Positions 42,719-51,153 of a DNA stretch of 64,000 bases are shown here, in pieces; within the stretch, counting starts at the first letter, position 1, and the number at the start of each line of letters is the position of its first letter. Origin of the DNA: CBDATA01 sp965215615 (GTDB taxonomy: Bacteria; Acidobacteriota; Vicinamibacteria; Marinacidobacterales; Marinacidobacteraceae); the NCBI GenBank assembly GCA_965215615.1, contig OZ244068.1:558001-622000 (forward strand), given 5' to 3'. The notes under the pieces are model-generated. The model was not told the DNA's origin and ran no database searches. It worked only from the letters and a program-made list of their open reading frames with translations. The position numbers and the translations under genes are program-made.

Positions 42719-42781
42719 GTGGTGGACCCTACACCTTCGCCGGGGTCGGGAAGGCTAAGCTAGCTCCCGGGAGGAGTCCCC

Positions 42782-44842
42782 ATGAGAAAAACCCTGTTCG
42801 CGCTTGCCGCACTGCTCGTGCCGTTCGGTGCCCTGGCCCAGGAAACCGCCGGGGAGGGCCGGCTCGTCGCTTCCCACATCCTCGATTGGGAGCGGGTTTC
42901 GGGCCCGGCCATCTCCCCGGACGGAGCCTCGGTCCTCTACACCCGCAGCCACGTGGACCAGCAGCGGGACCGGTGGGCTTCCGAGCTCTGGATCGTGAAC
43001 GCGGACGGCGGGAACCACCGCTTCCTCGTCGAGGGTTCGTCGCCGGCCTGGTCTCCGGACGGCTCCCGCATCGCCTTCCTCGCCGAGGACGGGGATGGCA
43101 AGCCGCAGATCTTCGTCCGCTGGATGGATGCCGAGGGAGCGGTTTCTCCGGTCACCCGCAGCGGGCCTGCTCCCCGGGACATCCACTGGTCGCCGGATTC
43201 CTCGAGGATCGCCTTCACCCGGATGGTCCCCCACCCGGAGACCTGGGATCTGCCTTCGCTGCCCGCGCCGCCGCCCGGTGCCGAGTGGACCAGACCGCCC
43301 CGCATCGTCCGCAAGATGCACTTCCGCCAGGACCGGGTCGGCTTCCTCGAAGAGGGTTACCGCCATCTCTTCGTCGTTCCGGCGGACGGCGGCGCGCCCC
43401 GTCAACTCACCGAGGGCGAGTGGCACGTCGGCTCCCGGGGAGCGGTGGGGCTCGACTACGGTGCCGGAATCGACTGGATGCCTGACGGGAGCGGCCTCGT
43501 CTTCGACGCTTCGCGGGCCGAGGATGCCGATCTCCGGTACCGCGAGTCCCACATCCACTTCGTGGACCTCGAAACCGGCGCGATCCGCCAGATCACGAGC
43601 GAGCGTGGCCCGTGGGCCGGGCCGGTGGTTTCGCCGGACGGGGAACACATCGCCTTCGGCGGCTACGACTGGACGGCCCAGACCTACCGGGTGACCGACC
43701 TTCAGGTGATCGGGTTCGACGGCTCGGACATGCGCTCGCTGACCACGAGCCTCGACCGGGACGTGGCGAACCCGTTCTGGGACGACGAGGGAGAAGCCGT
43801 CTATTTCACCGCCGACGACCGCGGCTCCCGCAACCTGCATCGCGCGTCGCTCGCCGGCGAGACCAGCCCGGTCACCGAGGGCATCCAGATGCTCTCGGTC
43901 GCCTCCGTCTCCCAGAACGGGATGGCGGCGGGGGTTCGCTCGTCCTCGCAGGAACCGGCCGACGTGGTGGTTTTCCCGCTTGACAGTCCCGGCCGCTTAC
44001 GGCAGGTCACCCGGGTGAACGACGACGCGCTCGCCGGAGTCGAGCTCGGAGACGTCGAGGAGATCTGGTACGACTCGACCGGCGGTGCCCGGGTTCAGGG
44101 ATGGGTCGTGAGGCCTCCCGACTTCGACCCCTCGCGCACCTGGCCACTCGTCCTCTACATCCACGGCGGCCCGCACGCGATGTACAACGTGGGCTTCAAC
44201 AACTCCTTCCAGAACCTCGCGGCCAACGGGTATCTGGTGCTCTACACCAACCCCCGCGGGAGCACCGGGTACGGGACCGATTTCGGGAACGCCATCGACA
44301 ACGGATACCCGAGCGTGGACTACGACGACCTGATGGCCGGCGTGGATGCGCTCGTGGCCGAGGGGTCGGTGGACACGTCCCGGATGTACGTGACCGGCTG
44401 CAGCGGCGGCGGGGTGCTCTCGTCGTGGGTCATCGGGCAGACCGACCGTTTCGCGGCCGCCGCGGTGCGTTGTCCGGTGGTCAACTGGATGAGCTTCGCC
44501 GGAACCGCCGACATCGTGCGCTGGGGCTACAACCGCTACCACGGCTACCCCTGGGACAACCCGGAGAAATACCTCGAGCACTCGCCGCTCATGCTGGTCG
44601 GGAACGTCACTACCCCGACGCTTTTGATGACCGGCGAACTGGATCTGCGTACCCCGATGAGCCAGACCGAGGAGTACTACCAGGCGCTCAAGGCGACAGG
44701 CGTTCCGACCGCGCTGGTCCGCTTCCATCGTGAATACCACGGCACGAGCTCCCAGCCCTCGAATTTCATCCGCACCCAGCTCTACCTGCTGGACTGGTTC
44801 TCGCGCTACACCCGCGACCCGGCGGAGGAGACCGAGCAGTGA
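42782..44842 (+). CDS. S9-family peptidase (prolyl oligopeptidase/acylaminoacyl-peptidase type)
   Basis: The 686-residue protein has a signal peptide (TLFALAALLVPFGALAQ), a seven-bladed TolB-like propeller (GPAISPDGASVLYTRS, WSPDGSRIAF, VSPDGEHIAFGG) and a C-terminal alpha/beta hydrolase domain. The catalytic Ser is in VTGCSGGGVLSSW, Asp in TGELDLRTPMSQ and His in HREYHGTSSQPSN. It should cleave short peptides in the periplasm. The nucleophile elbow GCSGGG has Cys in place of the common Gly/His. The end overlaps the cupin gene by four bases (ATGA). Confidence 0.93.
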   Translation: MRKTLFALAALLVPFGALAQETAGEGRLVASHILDWERVSGPAISPDGASVLYTRSHVDQQRDRWASELWIVNADGGNHRFLVEGSSPAWSPDGSRIAFLAEDGDGKPQIFVRWMDAEGAVSPVTRSGPAPRDIHWSPDSSRIAFTRMVPHPETWDLPSLPAPPPGAEWTRPPRIVRKMHFRQDRVGFLEEGYRHLFVVPADGGAPRQLTEGEWHVGSRGAVGLDYGAGIDWMPDGSGLVFDASRAEDADLRYRESHIHFVDLETGAIRQITSERGPWAGPVVSPDGEHIAFGGYDWTAQTYRVTDLQVIGFDGSDMRSLTTSLDRDVANPFWDDEGEAVYFTADDRGSRNLHRASLAGETSPVTEGIQMLSVASVSQNGMAAGVRSSSQEPADVVVFPLDSPGRLRQVTRVNDDALAGVELGDVEEIWYDSTGGARVQGWVVRPPDFDPSRTWPLVLYIHGGPHAMYNVGFNNSFQNLAANGYLVLYTNPRGSTGYGTDFGNAIDNGYPSVDYDDLMAGVDALVAEGSVDTSRMYVTGCSGGGVLSSWVIGQTDRFAAAAVRCPVVNWMSFAGTADIVRWGYNRYHGYPWDNPEKYLEHSPLMLVGNVTTPTLLMTGELDLRTPMSQTEEYYQALKATGVPTALVRFHREYHGTSSQPSNFIRTQLYLLDWFSRYTRDPAEETEQ

Positions 44843-45279
44843 CCTTGAACCTGCGCCTCGTCCTGTTGTTGCTCATGGCGGCGGCTTCCGGCTACGCACT
44901 CGGGAATCTCCCGGCCCAAGAGGAGCTCCCCGCCACCTGGAGGAGCGCGTCCGGAACCGAGATCCGCCTGCTTCTCTCGGAAGCGAATCTCGGGGGCAGC
45001 GAACTGGAAATCGGCGAGATCACCTTCCCGCCGGGGACGAACTCCGGCGACCATCTCCACGGCGCGACCGAGGTGTTCTATGTTCTCGAAGGCGAGCTCG
45101 AGCACGTGGTGGACGGTGTCTCCGAGACCCTGGGTCCGGGGGATCTCGGCTTCGTGCGGCCCCCGTCCGAGGTGAACCACATCACGCCGGCCGGCGGGCC
45201 GCCTACCCGGGCGCTCGTGATCTGGGCACCGGGCGGGGAAGGGAGCCGCATCGTGAGCGGCTGGGAGCGCGTTCGCTGA
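44839..45279 (+). CDS. Cupin domain protein, exported
   Basis: This 146-residue protein has a signal-like N-terminus (LVLLLLMAAASGYALG) and a single cupin barrel with the metal-binding motif DHLHGATEVFYVLEGELE and a second motif around PSEVNHITPAG. Small cupins bind a metal and a small organic molecule; the ligand is unknown. It is translationally coupled to the S9 peptidase gene, and the BtuF-like gene follows after five bases. Confidence 0.82.
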   Translation: MTLNLRLVLLLLMAAASGYALGNLPAQEELPATWRSASGTEIRLLLSEANLGGSELEIGEITFPPGTNSGDHLHGATEVFYVLEGELEHVVDGVSETLGPGDLGFVRPPSEVNHITPAGGPPTRALVIWAPGGEGSRIVSGWERVR

Positions 45280-45284
45280 TCGCC

Positions 45285-46208
45285 ATGGAAACCCCGCGGG
45301 TGGTCTCGCTGATCGGGAGCGCCACCGAGATCGTGAGTGCGCTCGGCATGGAGGGTTGCCTCGTGGGGCGTTCCCACGAGTGCGATTTTCCCCCTTCGGT
45401 CCGGCATCTGCCCGCCTGTTCGACTTCCAAGGTGGATCCCGGGGCCCCGAGCCGCGCGATCGACAGCCAGGTCCGGGAGATCGTCAGCGAGGCGCTTTCG
45501 GTCTATCGGGTGGACGGGAGCCTGCTGAACCGGCTCGCCCCCACCGTGATCGTCACCCAGACCCAGTGCGAGGTCTGCGCGGTGAGCCTCCGGGATGTCG
45601 AGGAAGCGGTGCTCGAGGTGGTGAGCTCCCGGCCCCGGATCGTTTCGCTTGCTCCGAGGCGGCTCGAAGACGTGCTGCGTGACATCGGGACGGTGGCGGA
45701 AGCGCTCGGCGTTCCGGATCGCGGCCGTCGCCTGGTCGGGGAGATGACCTCCCGGCTGGACGCGCTCCGCGCCCGGTCGCAGGAGGTCGGCGAGCGTCCC
45801 CGCATCGCCTGTATCGAATGGATCGACCCGCTCATGCATGCCGAAAACTGGGTTCCGGAGCTCGTTTCCGCCGCCGGCGGAGTCATCATGGCGGGAGAGC
45901 CGGGCCGCCATTCCGGATATTTCGAGTTCGAGGAGCTGGTCGAGAGCGATCCCGAAGTCATCGCGGTGATGCCCTGCGGATTCGACATCGCCCGCGCGGG
46001 CGAGGAAATGCCGGCGCTCGTCTCGCGGCCGGGCTGGAAAGACTTGAAGGCGGTCCGGAGCGGCCGGGTGTTCCTCACCGACGGAAACCAGTACTTCAAC
46101 CGGCCCGGCCCCCGGCTGGTCGAGTCCGCGGAAATCCTCGCCGAGCTGCTCCATCCGGAGGTTTTCGACTTCGGACATCGCGGATCGGGCTGGGTTCCGT
46201 GGAGCTGA
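45285..46208 (+). CDS. BtuF-like cobalamin-binding/periplasmic-binding-fold protein without signal peptide
   Basis: The 307-residue protein starts METPRVVSLIGSATEIVSAL and has the two-lobed binding-protein pattern of vitamin B12/siderophore receptors: GRSHECDFPP, IVTQTQCEVC, then PRIACIEWIDPLMHAENWVPE and a C-terminal NQYFNRPGPR. No signal peptide precedes it, which is normal for one COG0614 subgroup that stays in the cytoplasm and is annotated as cobalamin-binding. No permease or ATPase gene is adjacent. It slightly overlaps a small Cys-rich gene downstream. Confidence 0.82.
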   Translation: METPRVVSLIGSATEIVSALGMEGCLVGRSHECDFPPSVRHLPACSTSKVDPGAPSRAIDSQVREIVSEALSVYRVDGSLLNRLAPTVIVTQTQCEVCAVSLRDVEEAVLEVVSSRPRIVSLAPRRLEDVLRDIGTVAEALGVPDRGRRLVGEMTSRLDALRARSQEVGERPRIACIEWIDPLMHAENWVPELVSAAGGVIMAGEPGRHSGYFEFEELVESDPEVIAVMPCGFDIARAGEEMPALVSRPGWKDLKAVRSGRVFLTDGNQYFNRPGPRLVESAEILAELLHPEVFDFGHRGSGWVPWS

Positions 46209-46375
46209 CCGGTTCTTCCCGCGCCGGGCTCTGCGCCCGCTGCCGCCACGCGCGGGTGATCGCGTCGCGGAACGCGCGCTTCCTGCGCTGCGATCTCTCC
46301 TTCGCCGACCCGCGTTTTCCGCGCTACCCCCGCCTCCCGGTTCGATCCTGCATGGGATTCGAGACCCGGAAGTAG
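46199..46375 (+). CDS. Small Cys-rich protein (CxxC...C...C type)
   Basis: From a GTG at 46199 the 58-residue product reads ...AGLCARCRHARVIASRNARF, then CDLS...DPRFPRYPRLPV and SCMGFE. This short family, with four Cys likely binding zinc and the PRFPxYPxLPV segment, is widespread in proteobacteria and relatives as I recall, with no known function. It overlaps the end of the BtuF-like gene by 10 bases, a recurrent arrangement for translational coupling. Confidence 0.7.
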   Translation: MELTGSSRAGLCARCRHARVIASRNARFLRCDLSFADPRFPRYPRLPVRSCMGFETRK

Positions 46376-46399
46376 CCGGGGCTACCCTTCCGCTCCGTC

Positions 46400-47317
46400 A
46401 TGCCGGGCCCGCCATCAACCAGACCGCCGCTCCCGGCCGCCGGGATGCGGGGGCGACGGCGCTTCACCCTGCTGACCGCCGCCGCAACGCTGCTGCTGAT
46501 GGGCTGGGGCGCTTTCGTCACCAGCATAGGTGCCGGGCTCGCGGTTCCGGACTGGCCCTCGTCCTACTCCTCCTACGATCCCTTCAACCCGTGGCCGGGC
46601 TGGTGGCGGGTCACGCCGCTGCTCGCCGAGCACGGCCACCGGCTGCTCGGGATGCTGGTCGGAGCGCTCACCGTGGCGCTCGCCGTCTGGACCGCTTTCG
46701 TCGAGCCGCGCCGCTGGCTCCGGTGGCTCGCGGCCGGCGCGGTGGCGCTCGTCTCCTTCCAGGGGCTGCTCGGCGGGCTCCGGGTCGTCTGGCTGTCTCT
46801 CGATATCGCCGTCGTCCACGCGGCGGTGGCGCAGCTCTTTCTCAGCCTGATCGTCGCGATGGCGCTCTTCACGTCGCGCTCGTGGATCGAGATCACCCCC
46901 TTCCGGCCGTTTCCGGCGCATCTTCCCCGGCTCGCGCTTCTCGCGGTTTCCGCGATCTACATCCAGATCCTGCTCGGCGCGCTGCTCCGCCATCCCGGGA
47001 CCGGCATCCATCCGGTTCTGGTGGGCATCCACATCGGCGGAGCGGCGGTGGTGGCCCTGGCCGTTCTGACGCTGTTCCGCCGTGTCCCGCGGGGAACTCC
47101 CATCCTGCATCCGGCGGCGAAAGCGCTCGCCCTGCTCGTCGGGATCCAGTTGCTGCTCGGACTCACCGCCTATTTCGTCACCCTCGACGAAGCGGGGATG
47201 CTCCAGCCGAGCAACCTCCAGGTCGCGGTGAACACGTCGCACACCATTCTCGGTGCGGTGGTCATGGCCACCGGAGTGCTCGCCGCCCTCGCCGCGGCCC
47301 GGCTCGGCCGCGCCTGA
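46400..47317 (+). CDS. ctaA: Heme A synthase (COX15/CtaA family)
   Basis: The 305-residue protein has eight membrane helices. The four expected heme-ligand His positions are visible: LAEHGHRLLGML (in an ExxH context), IAVVHAAVAQLF, LVGIHIGGAAV and VNTSHTILGAV. It oxidises heme O to heme A for aa3-type oxidases. No cyoE/ctaB or cytochrome oxidase genes are adjacent. It ends four bases from the convergent TonB-receptor gene. Confidence 0.92.
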   Translation: MPGPPSTRPPLPAAGMRGRRRFTLLTAAATLLLMGWGAFVTSIGAGLAVPDWPSSYSSYDPFNPWPGWWRVTPLLAEHGHRLLGMLVGALTVALAVWTAFVEPRRWLRWLAAGAVALVSFQGLLGGLRVVWLSLDIAVVHAAVAQLFLSLIVAMALFTSRSWIEITPFRPFPAHLPRLALLAVSAIYIQILLGALLRHPGTGIHPVLVGIHIGGAAVVALAVLTLFRRVPRGTPILHPAAKALALLVGIQLLLGLTAYFVTLDEAGMLQPSNLQVAVNTSHTILGAVVMATGVLAALAAARLGRA

Positions 47318-47320
47318 TCC

Positions 47321-49414
47321 CTACCTCGGGAAGCCGAGGCGCCAGGCGGCGGATATCCGGAAGCTGCGTCCCGGCTGCGGAACCACCGCCGGGTGGATCG
47401 CGAAGTAGCTGTCGGTCAGGTTGTTCAGCGCGATCGTCCAGTCCGCTCCCCGGAGCGGTCCGCTCTCCGGCCGGAAGCGGGCGAACACGTCGAAGACCCG
47501 GTATCCCTCGGTGGGCTCCACCTGATCCGGAACTTCGCTCCGCGCCGCCGCGACGCTCGCCCTGCCGCCGATCTCGAGCGAGAGCGAGGGAATCTTTCCG
47601 GAGAGCAGCAGGTGCGCGGCGCTTGCCGGGGCGCTCGCGAGCGCGATGCCCGAATCCCGGTTCCCGGTGTCGAGAAGCGCGCCGCTCAGGCGCAGCCGGA
47701 ACCGCGGGCGATCGACCTGCGCGACCGCTTCGCACCCCCGGAGCCGGGCGGCGACCGACCGGTTCACCGTGGAGCCGTAAAGCACCGATTCGCCTCCCGC
47801 CGGCCCGATGATCGCCGGCAGGGATGGATCCACGAGCGTCACCACCTGATCCACATAGCCATCCACTTCGGACCGGAAGCAGGTGGTCTCCCCGAAGAAG
47901 CTGTTCCAGCCGCCCCGCAGACCCGCCTCCTGGGAAGCGCCGCGCTCGGCGGGGAGGTCCGGCGAAGGCTGGAGCAGGTTGATGACCTGGATTCGGGAGG
48001 CGATGGGAATCTGGAAGTGCACCCCGTCGGCGTACAGCTCGTTCAGGCTCGGAATCCGGAAGGCCCGGGACGCGCCGACCCACGCGTAGGCCGAGTTGCC
48101 GAAACGGACCCCGGCGGAAGCCTGCGGCGAGAAACGGCTTTCCTCGCGGGTCTCGAAGCGGTCCGATCGGATCCGGGCCCCGTCCCGCCGGATGCTGGCG
48201 GTCAGGTCGAAGCGATCCCGGATTTCGGCCTTCGCGTAGATCCAGCCGGCGGCGTAGGAGAACTCGGCATCCGGGAACTGGAGCCGCGGCTCGCCGTTCC
48301 GGGTTCCGGTCTGCTCGTCGCGGTAGGCCTCGATTCCGGTCCCGACCCGGAGCCGGAGGGAATCGCTCCACCGGAAGCGGGCCGTGTTGTGCGCCTCGAA
48401 GCCGAGCGTCTCGAAACCGGTCGTGTCGGCCCGGTACTCGGCGATCATGTCCTCGGTGGCCTGAAGGGCGTTGCTGTAGGCCACCACGTTCAGGTCGAGC
48501 AGATCCGAACCGGGCGAGCGCGTCTCGAAGCGGGCGCGGAAGCCATCCCAGCGGGTATCCCGGAAGACGAGATTCCCGGTCAGCGCGTTGGCGTTGATCG
48601 GCTCCGCGCCGTCGCTCGCGAACCGCTGGAAGGAAACCTCGAGCCGGGTGGCGAGCCCCGGGTTCCAGCCGAGCTTCAGGAGGCCGTTTCGAAGATCGTC
48701 TTCGGTGTTCGGAATCGGGGTCCCGTTTCCATCCCGGATCGCCTGCCGGGTGCCTCCGAGAGTGACACTCGCGAGCCCATCCACCCGGCGGTTCGCTCCG
48801 AATGCGGAAAAGGATTGCGAGAGGTCGCTGCCGTTGCTCTGGTAGCCCAGCCGGTACCGGCCGCCCCACGACTGTCCGGCATCGAGGAGGTCGCGGGCGC
48901 TGCGGGTGGTGAGCGCCACCACGCCGCCGAGCGCGCCGCTTCCGTAGAGAGCGGAGCCTGCGCCTCGCACCACCTCGATCCGCTGGAGAAGGTCCGGGTC
49001 CACGAAGAAGCGGCCGGCGTGGACACCGTTGAAATTCTGGCGGCCCCCGTCCTGGCGGATGATCACCTGTTCGTCCGCGAAGCCGCGGATGTTGGGCTCT
49101 TCGGTGATGCGGCGGGAGTTGCCCTGGACGCGGACGCCGGGAAGACCGTCGAGAACATCGGCGAAGCCCCGGCCGGCTTCGGCCGCGATCTCGTCCGCGG
49201 TGCGAATCGCGATCCCCGCCGGGGTGGTCAGAAGCGGTGTCTCTTCGCGGGCGGCGGTCACCACCACAGTCTCGGTGATCCGCTCCGGGGCGGAGTCCGT
49301 GGCTTCGGTCTGGTCGGTTTCCGGCTCCGTCTCCTGCTGCGTCCGCTCTTCGCCCGCAGCCGGAGCGGCGAAGCCGAGGGCCAGCAGCCAGACAGCCCAT
49401 CCGCGACGCATCAT
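47321..49414 (-). CDS. TonB-dependent receptor, heme/hemoglobin type
   Basis: The start at 49414 (MMRRGWAVWLLALGFAAPAA, a signal peptide) gives 697 residues. The TonB box region ETVVVTA is followed by the plug domain (VRGAGSALYGSGALGGVVAL) and a 22-strand barrel. FRIPSLNELYADG resembles the FRAP/NPNL motif of heme receptors, and NLTDSYFAIHPAVVPQPGRS near the C-terminus is typical of the hemoglobin/transferrin receptor group. It would take up heme, hemoglobin iron or a related compound using TonB/ExbBD energy. A longer reading to 49558 lacks a signal peptide at its start. Confidence 0.9.
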   Translation of the reverse strand: MMRRGWAVWLLALGFAAPAAGEERTQQETEPETDQTEATDSAPERITETVVVTAAREETPLLTTPAGIAIRTADEIAAEAGRGFADVLDGLPGVRVQGNSRRITEEPNIRGFADEQVIIRQDGGRQNFNGVHAGRFFVDPDLLQRIEVVRGAGSALYGSGALGGVVALTTRSARDLLDAGQSWGGRYRLGYQSNGSDLSQSFSAFGANRRVDGLASVTLGGTRQAIRDGNGTPIPNTEDDLRNGLLKLGWNPGLATRLEVSFQRFASDGAEPINANALTGNLVFRDTRWDGFRARFETRSPGSDLLDLNVVAYSNALQATEDMIAEYRADTTGFETLGFEAHNTARFRWSDSLRLRVGTGIEAYRDEQTGTRNGEPRLQFPDAEFSYAAGWIYAKAEIRDRFDLTASIRRDGARIRSDRFETREESRFSPQASAGVRFGNSAYAWVGASRAFRIPSLNELYADGVHFQIPIASRIQVINLLQPSPDLPAERGASQEAGLRGGWNSFFGETTCFRSEVDGYVDQVVTLVDPSLPAIIGPAGGESVLYGSTVNRSVAARLRGCEAVAQVDRPRFRLRLSGALLDTGNRDSGIALASAPASAAHLLLSGKIPSLSLEIGGRASVAAARSEVPDQVEPTEGYRVFDVFARFRPESGPLRGADWTIALNNLTDSYFAIHPAVVPQPGRSFRISAAWRLGFPR
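47324..47339. terminator. Short hairpin between convergent ctaA and TonB-receptor genes
   Basis: CCTCGG (47324-47329) pairs perfectly with CCGAGG (47334-47339) around GAAG. It lies inside the last codons of the TonB-receptor gene and just after the ctaA stop. There is no U-run on either side, so factor-independent termination is doubtful; it could block transcripts or protect their ends in both directions. Confidence 0.3.
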
Positions 49415-49457
49415 GAAAACCGGTTTCGATGGTAGCTGTTCGAGGCCTGTATCGGGG

Positions 49458-51122
49458 TCAGTACCCCAGGGCGACGCCGTCCTTGCGGAGGTCGGTGCCG
49501 CCGACGAGAACTCCTCGTTCCCAATCGATCCAGATCGCCTGATAGCCGCCGTAGGCACCGAACCGGGTGACCACCTGGTGCCCCATCCGGGTCAGCGCCT
49601 GTCGCGCATCGGCATCCACTCCCGACTCGAGCCCCACCCCGCCGGAAGTGTGGCGGAAGCGCGCCATCTCGCCCGCCTGCTGCGGGTTCATGCCGAAATC
49701 GATGAGGTTCAGGAGCACCTGGGCGTGTCCTTGCGGCTGCATGTCGCCGCCCATCACTCCGTAGGTGAAGACCGGCCGGCCGTCACGGAACACCATGCCC
49801 GGCATGTTGGTGTGGAGCGCCCGCTTGCCCGGCGCGAGTTCGTTCGGGTGGCCTTCTTCGAGCGAAAATCCGGTTCCCCGGTTCTGGAGAGCGATCCCGG
49901 TTCCGGGCGCGACGAGTCCCGATCCGAAGCTCCCGAACAGCGAGTAGATCAGCGAGATGGCGTTCCGGTCCTCGTCCACCACGGTCAGATAGACGGTGTC
50001 CCCGTCGTCGGTCAGCCCCGGAGCGAATTCCCGCCCGGCGCGTTCGGGGTCGATTTCGGCCCGCCGCCGGGCGGCGTATTCCTTGGAGATGAGCTCGGAA
50101 AGCGGAGCGCGCATGTGCTCCGGGTCGGCGAGGTAGGCATCCCGGTCGGCGAAGGCGAGTTTCTTGGCTTCGATCAGGTGGTGGAGGTAGGCGGCGGAGT
50201 TGTGGCCGAGGCTCTTCAGGTCGAATCCTTCGAGGATGTTCAGCATCAGGAGCCCGACGAATCCCTGCGAATTCGGCGGGATCTGGAACACCTCGTAGCC
50301 CCGGTAGGTCGAGCGGATCGGGTCCACCCACTCCGAGTCGTGCGCGGCGAGATCCGCTCGGGTCACGAACCCGCCGGTCTCCTCCATGAGATCGTGGATC
50401 GCATCGGCGATGTCTCCCCGGTAGAAGGCCTCGGTTCCTTCGGCGGCGATCTTTCTCAGGGTGCGGGCGAAGTCGGGGGAGCGGAATACCTCGCCGTGCT
50501 CCGGTGCCCGCTTCCCGTCCACCAGATACGTGTTCGCTCCGGTCTCGTGGCGGGAGAGGTGGTTCTCCGCCGCCTTCCACTGGCCGGCGATGATCTCGGA
50601 AACCGGGAAGCCGTTCTCCGCGTGACCGATCGCCGGTTCGAGCAACTCGCCGAGCGGCCTCGTGCCGAACCGGCTCACGAGTTCGTCCCAGCCGTCGAGA
50701 GCTCCCGGAACGGTCACCACGAGCGGCCCGTATCCGGGCATCCGGGTCAGGCCGTCCTCGCGCAGTTTCGCGGCATCGGCCCGTGATCCGGCGCGCCCGG
50801 TGGCGTTCAGGCCGTGGAGCGTTCCCGTTGCGGATTCGTAGTAGAGGGCGAACAGATCGCCGCCGATCCCGCACATCATCGGCTCGACCACGCTCAGGAC
50901 AGCGGCCGCGGCGATCGCGGCATCCACCGCGTTGCCGCCATCCCGGAGCACGGCGATCCCGGCGGCGGTGGCGAGTGGCTGGCTGGTCGCGACCATGCCG
51001 TTTCGGGCGAGCACCGGAGAGCGGCCGAGTGCGGCGTGATCGGCGGGGCGGTCGCCGCGCTGCAAGCCCAAAGCGGGTGCCACCACCATCAGGAGGAGGA
51101 GAAATATCTTCCGGGTTCGCAC
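49458..51122 (-). CDS. ggt: Gamma-glutamyltransferase
   Basis: A GTG at 51122 gives 554 residues with a signal peptide (KIFLLLLMVVAPALG). Family landmarks are VATSQPLATAAGIAVLRDGG, NAVDAAIAAA and the autoprocessing Thr in DDGDTVYLTVVDEDRN, after which the small subunit begins; a second is TYGVMGGDMQPQGHAQVL. The enzyme cleaves gamma-glutamyl bonds of glutathione and related peptides in the periplasm. It follows the GlnRS gene on the same strand after 31 bases, without obvious functional linkage. Confidence 0.92.
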   Translation of the reverse strand: MRTRKIFLLLLMVVAPALGLQRGDRPADHAALGRSPVLARNGMVATSQPLATAAGIAVLRDGGNAVDAAIAAAAVLSVVEPMMCGIGGDLFALYYESATGTLHGLNATGRAGSRADAAKLREDGLTRMPGYGPLVVTVPGALDGWDELVSRFGTRPLGELLEPAIGHAENGFPVSEIIAGQWKAAENHLSRHETGANTYLVDGKRAPEHGEVFRSPDFARTLRKIAAEGTEAFYRGDIADAIHDLMEETGGFVTRADLAAHDSEWVDPIRSTYRGYEVFQIPPNSQGFVGLLMLNILEGFDLKSLGHNSAAYLHHLIEAKKLAFADRDAYLADPEHMRAPLSELISKEYAARRRAEIDPERAGREFAPGLTDDGDTVYLTVVDEDRNAISLIYSLFGSFGSGLVAPGTGIALQNRGTGFSLEEGHPNELAPGKRALHTNMPGMVFRDGRPVFTYGVMGGDMQPQGHAQVLLNLIDFGMNPQQAGEMARFRHTSGGVGLESGVDADARQALTRMGHQVVTRFGAYGGYQAIWIDWERGVLVGGTDLRKDGVALGY

Positions 51123-51153
51123 ACGCTGCCTCGCTTCGCGGGAGTGTAGGGTT

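Larger units (their letters stand above)
41432..42755. repeat. Tandem triplication (units of about 459 and 492 bp) with internal 33-bp repeats
   Basis: Units start near 41432, 41891 and 42383. The spacing is 459 and then 492 bases; the 33-base difference equals one internal repeat. The 33-bp repeats lie at 41581-41646 (two), 42040-42138 (three) and 42532-42564 (one). Between units, 41825-41889 and 42316-42380 resemble the ankyrin gene around 41081-41150. The copies differ at few bases, so the event is recent. Confidence 0.9.

Noticed and set aside
41400..42760. CRISPR array at the tandem repeats
   Set aside because: The repeats are contiguous 33-bp coding units in a coiled coil, without spacers, and vary in number by gene copy.
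47393..49435. Long plus-strand open frame opposite the TonB receptor gene
   Set aside because: No domain is recognisable, while the minus strand has signal peptide, plug and barrel motifs.
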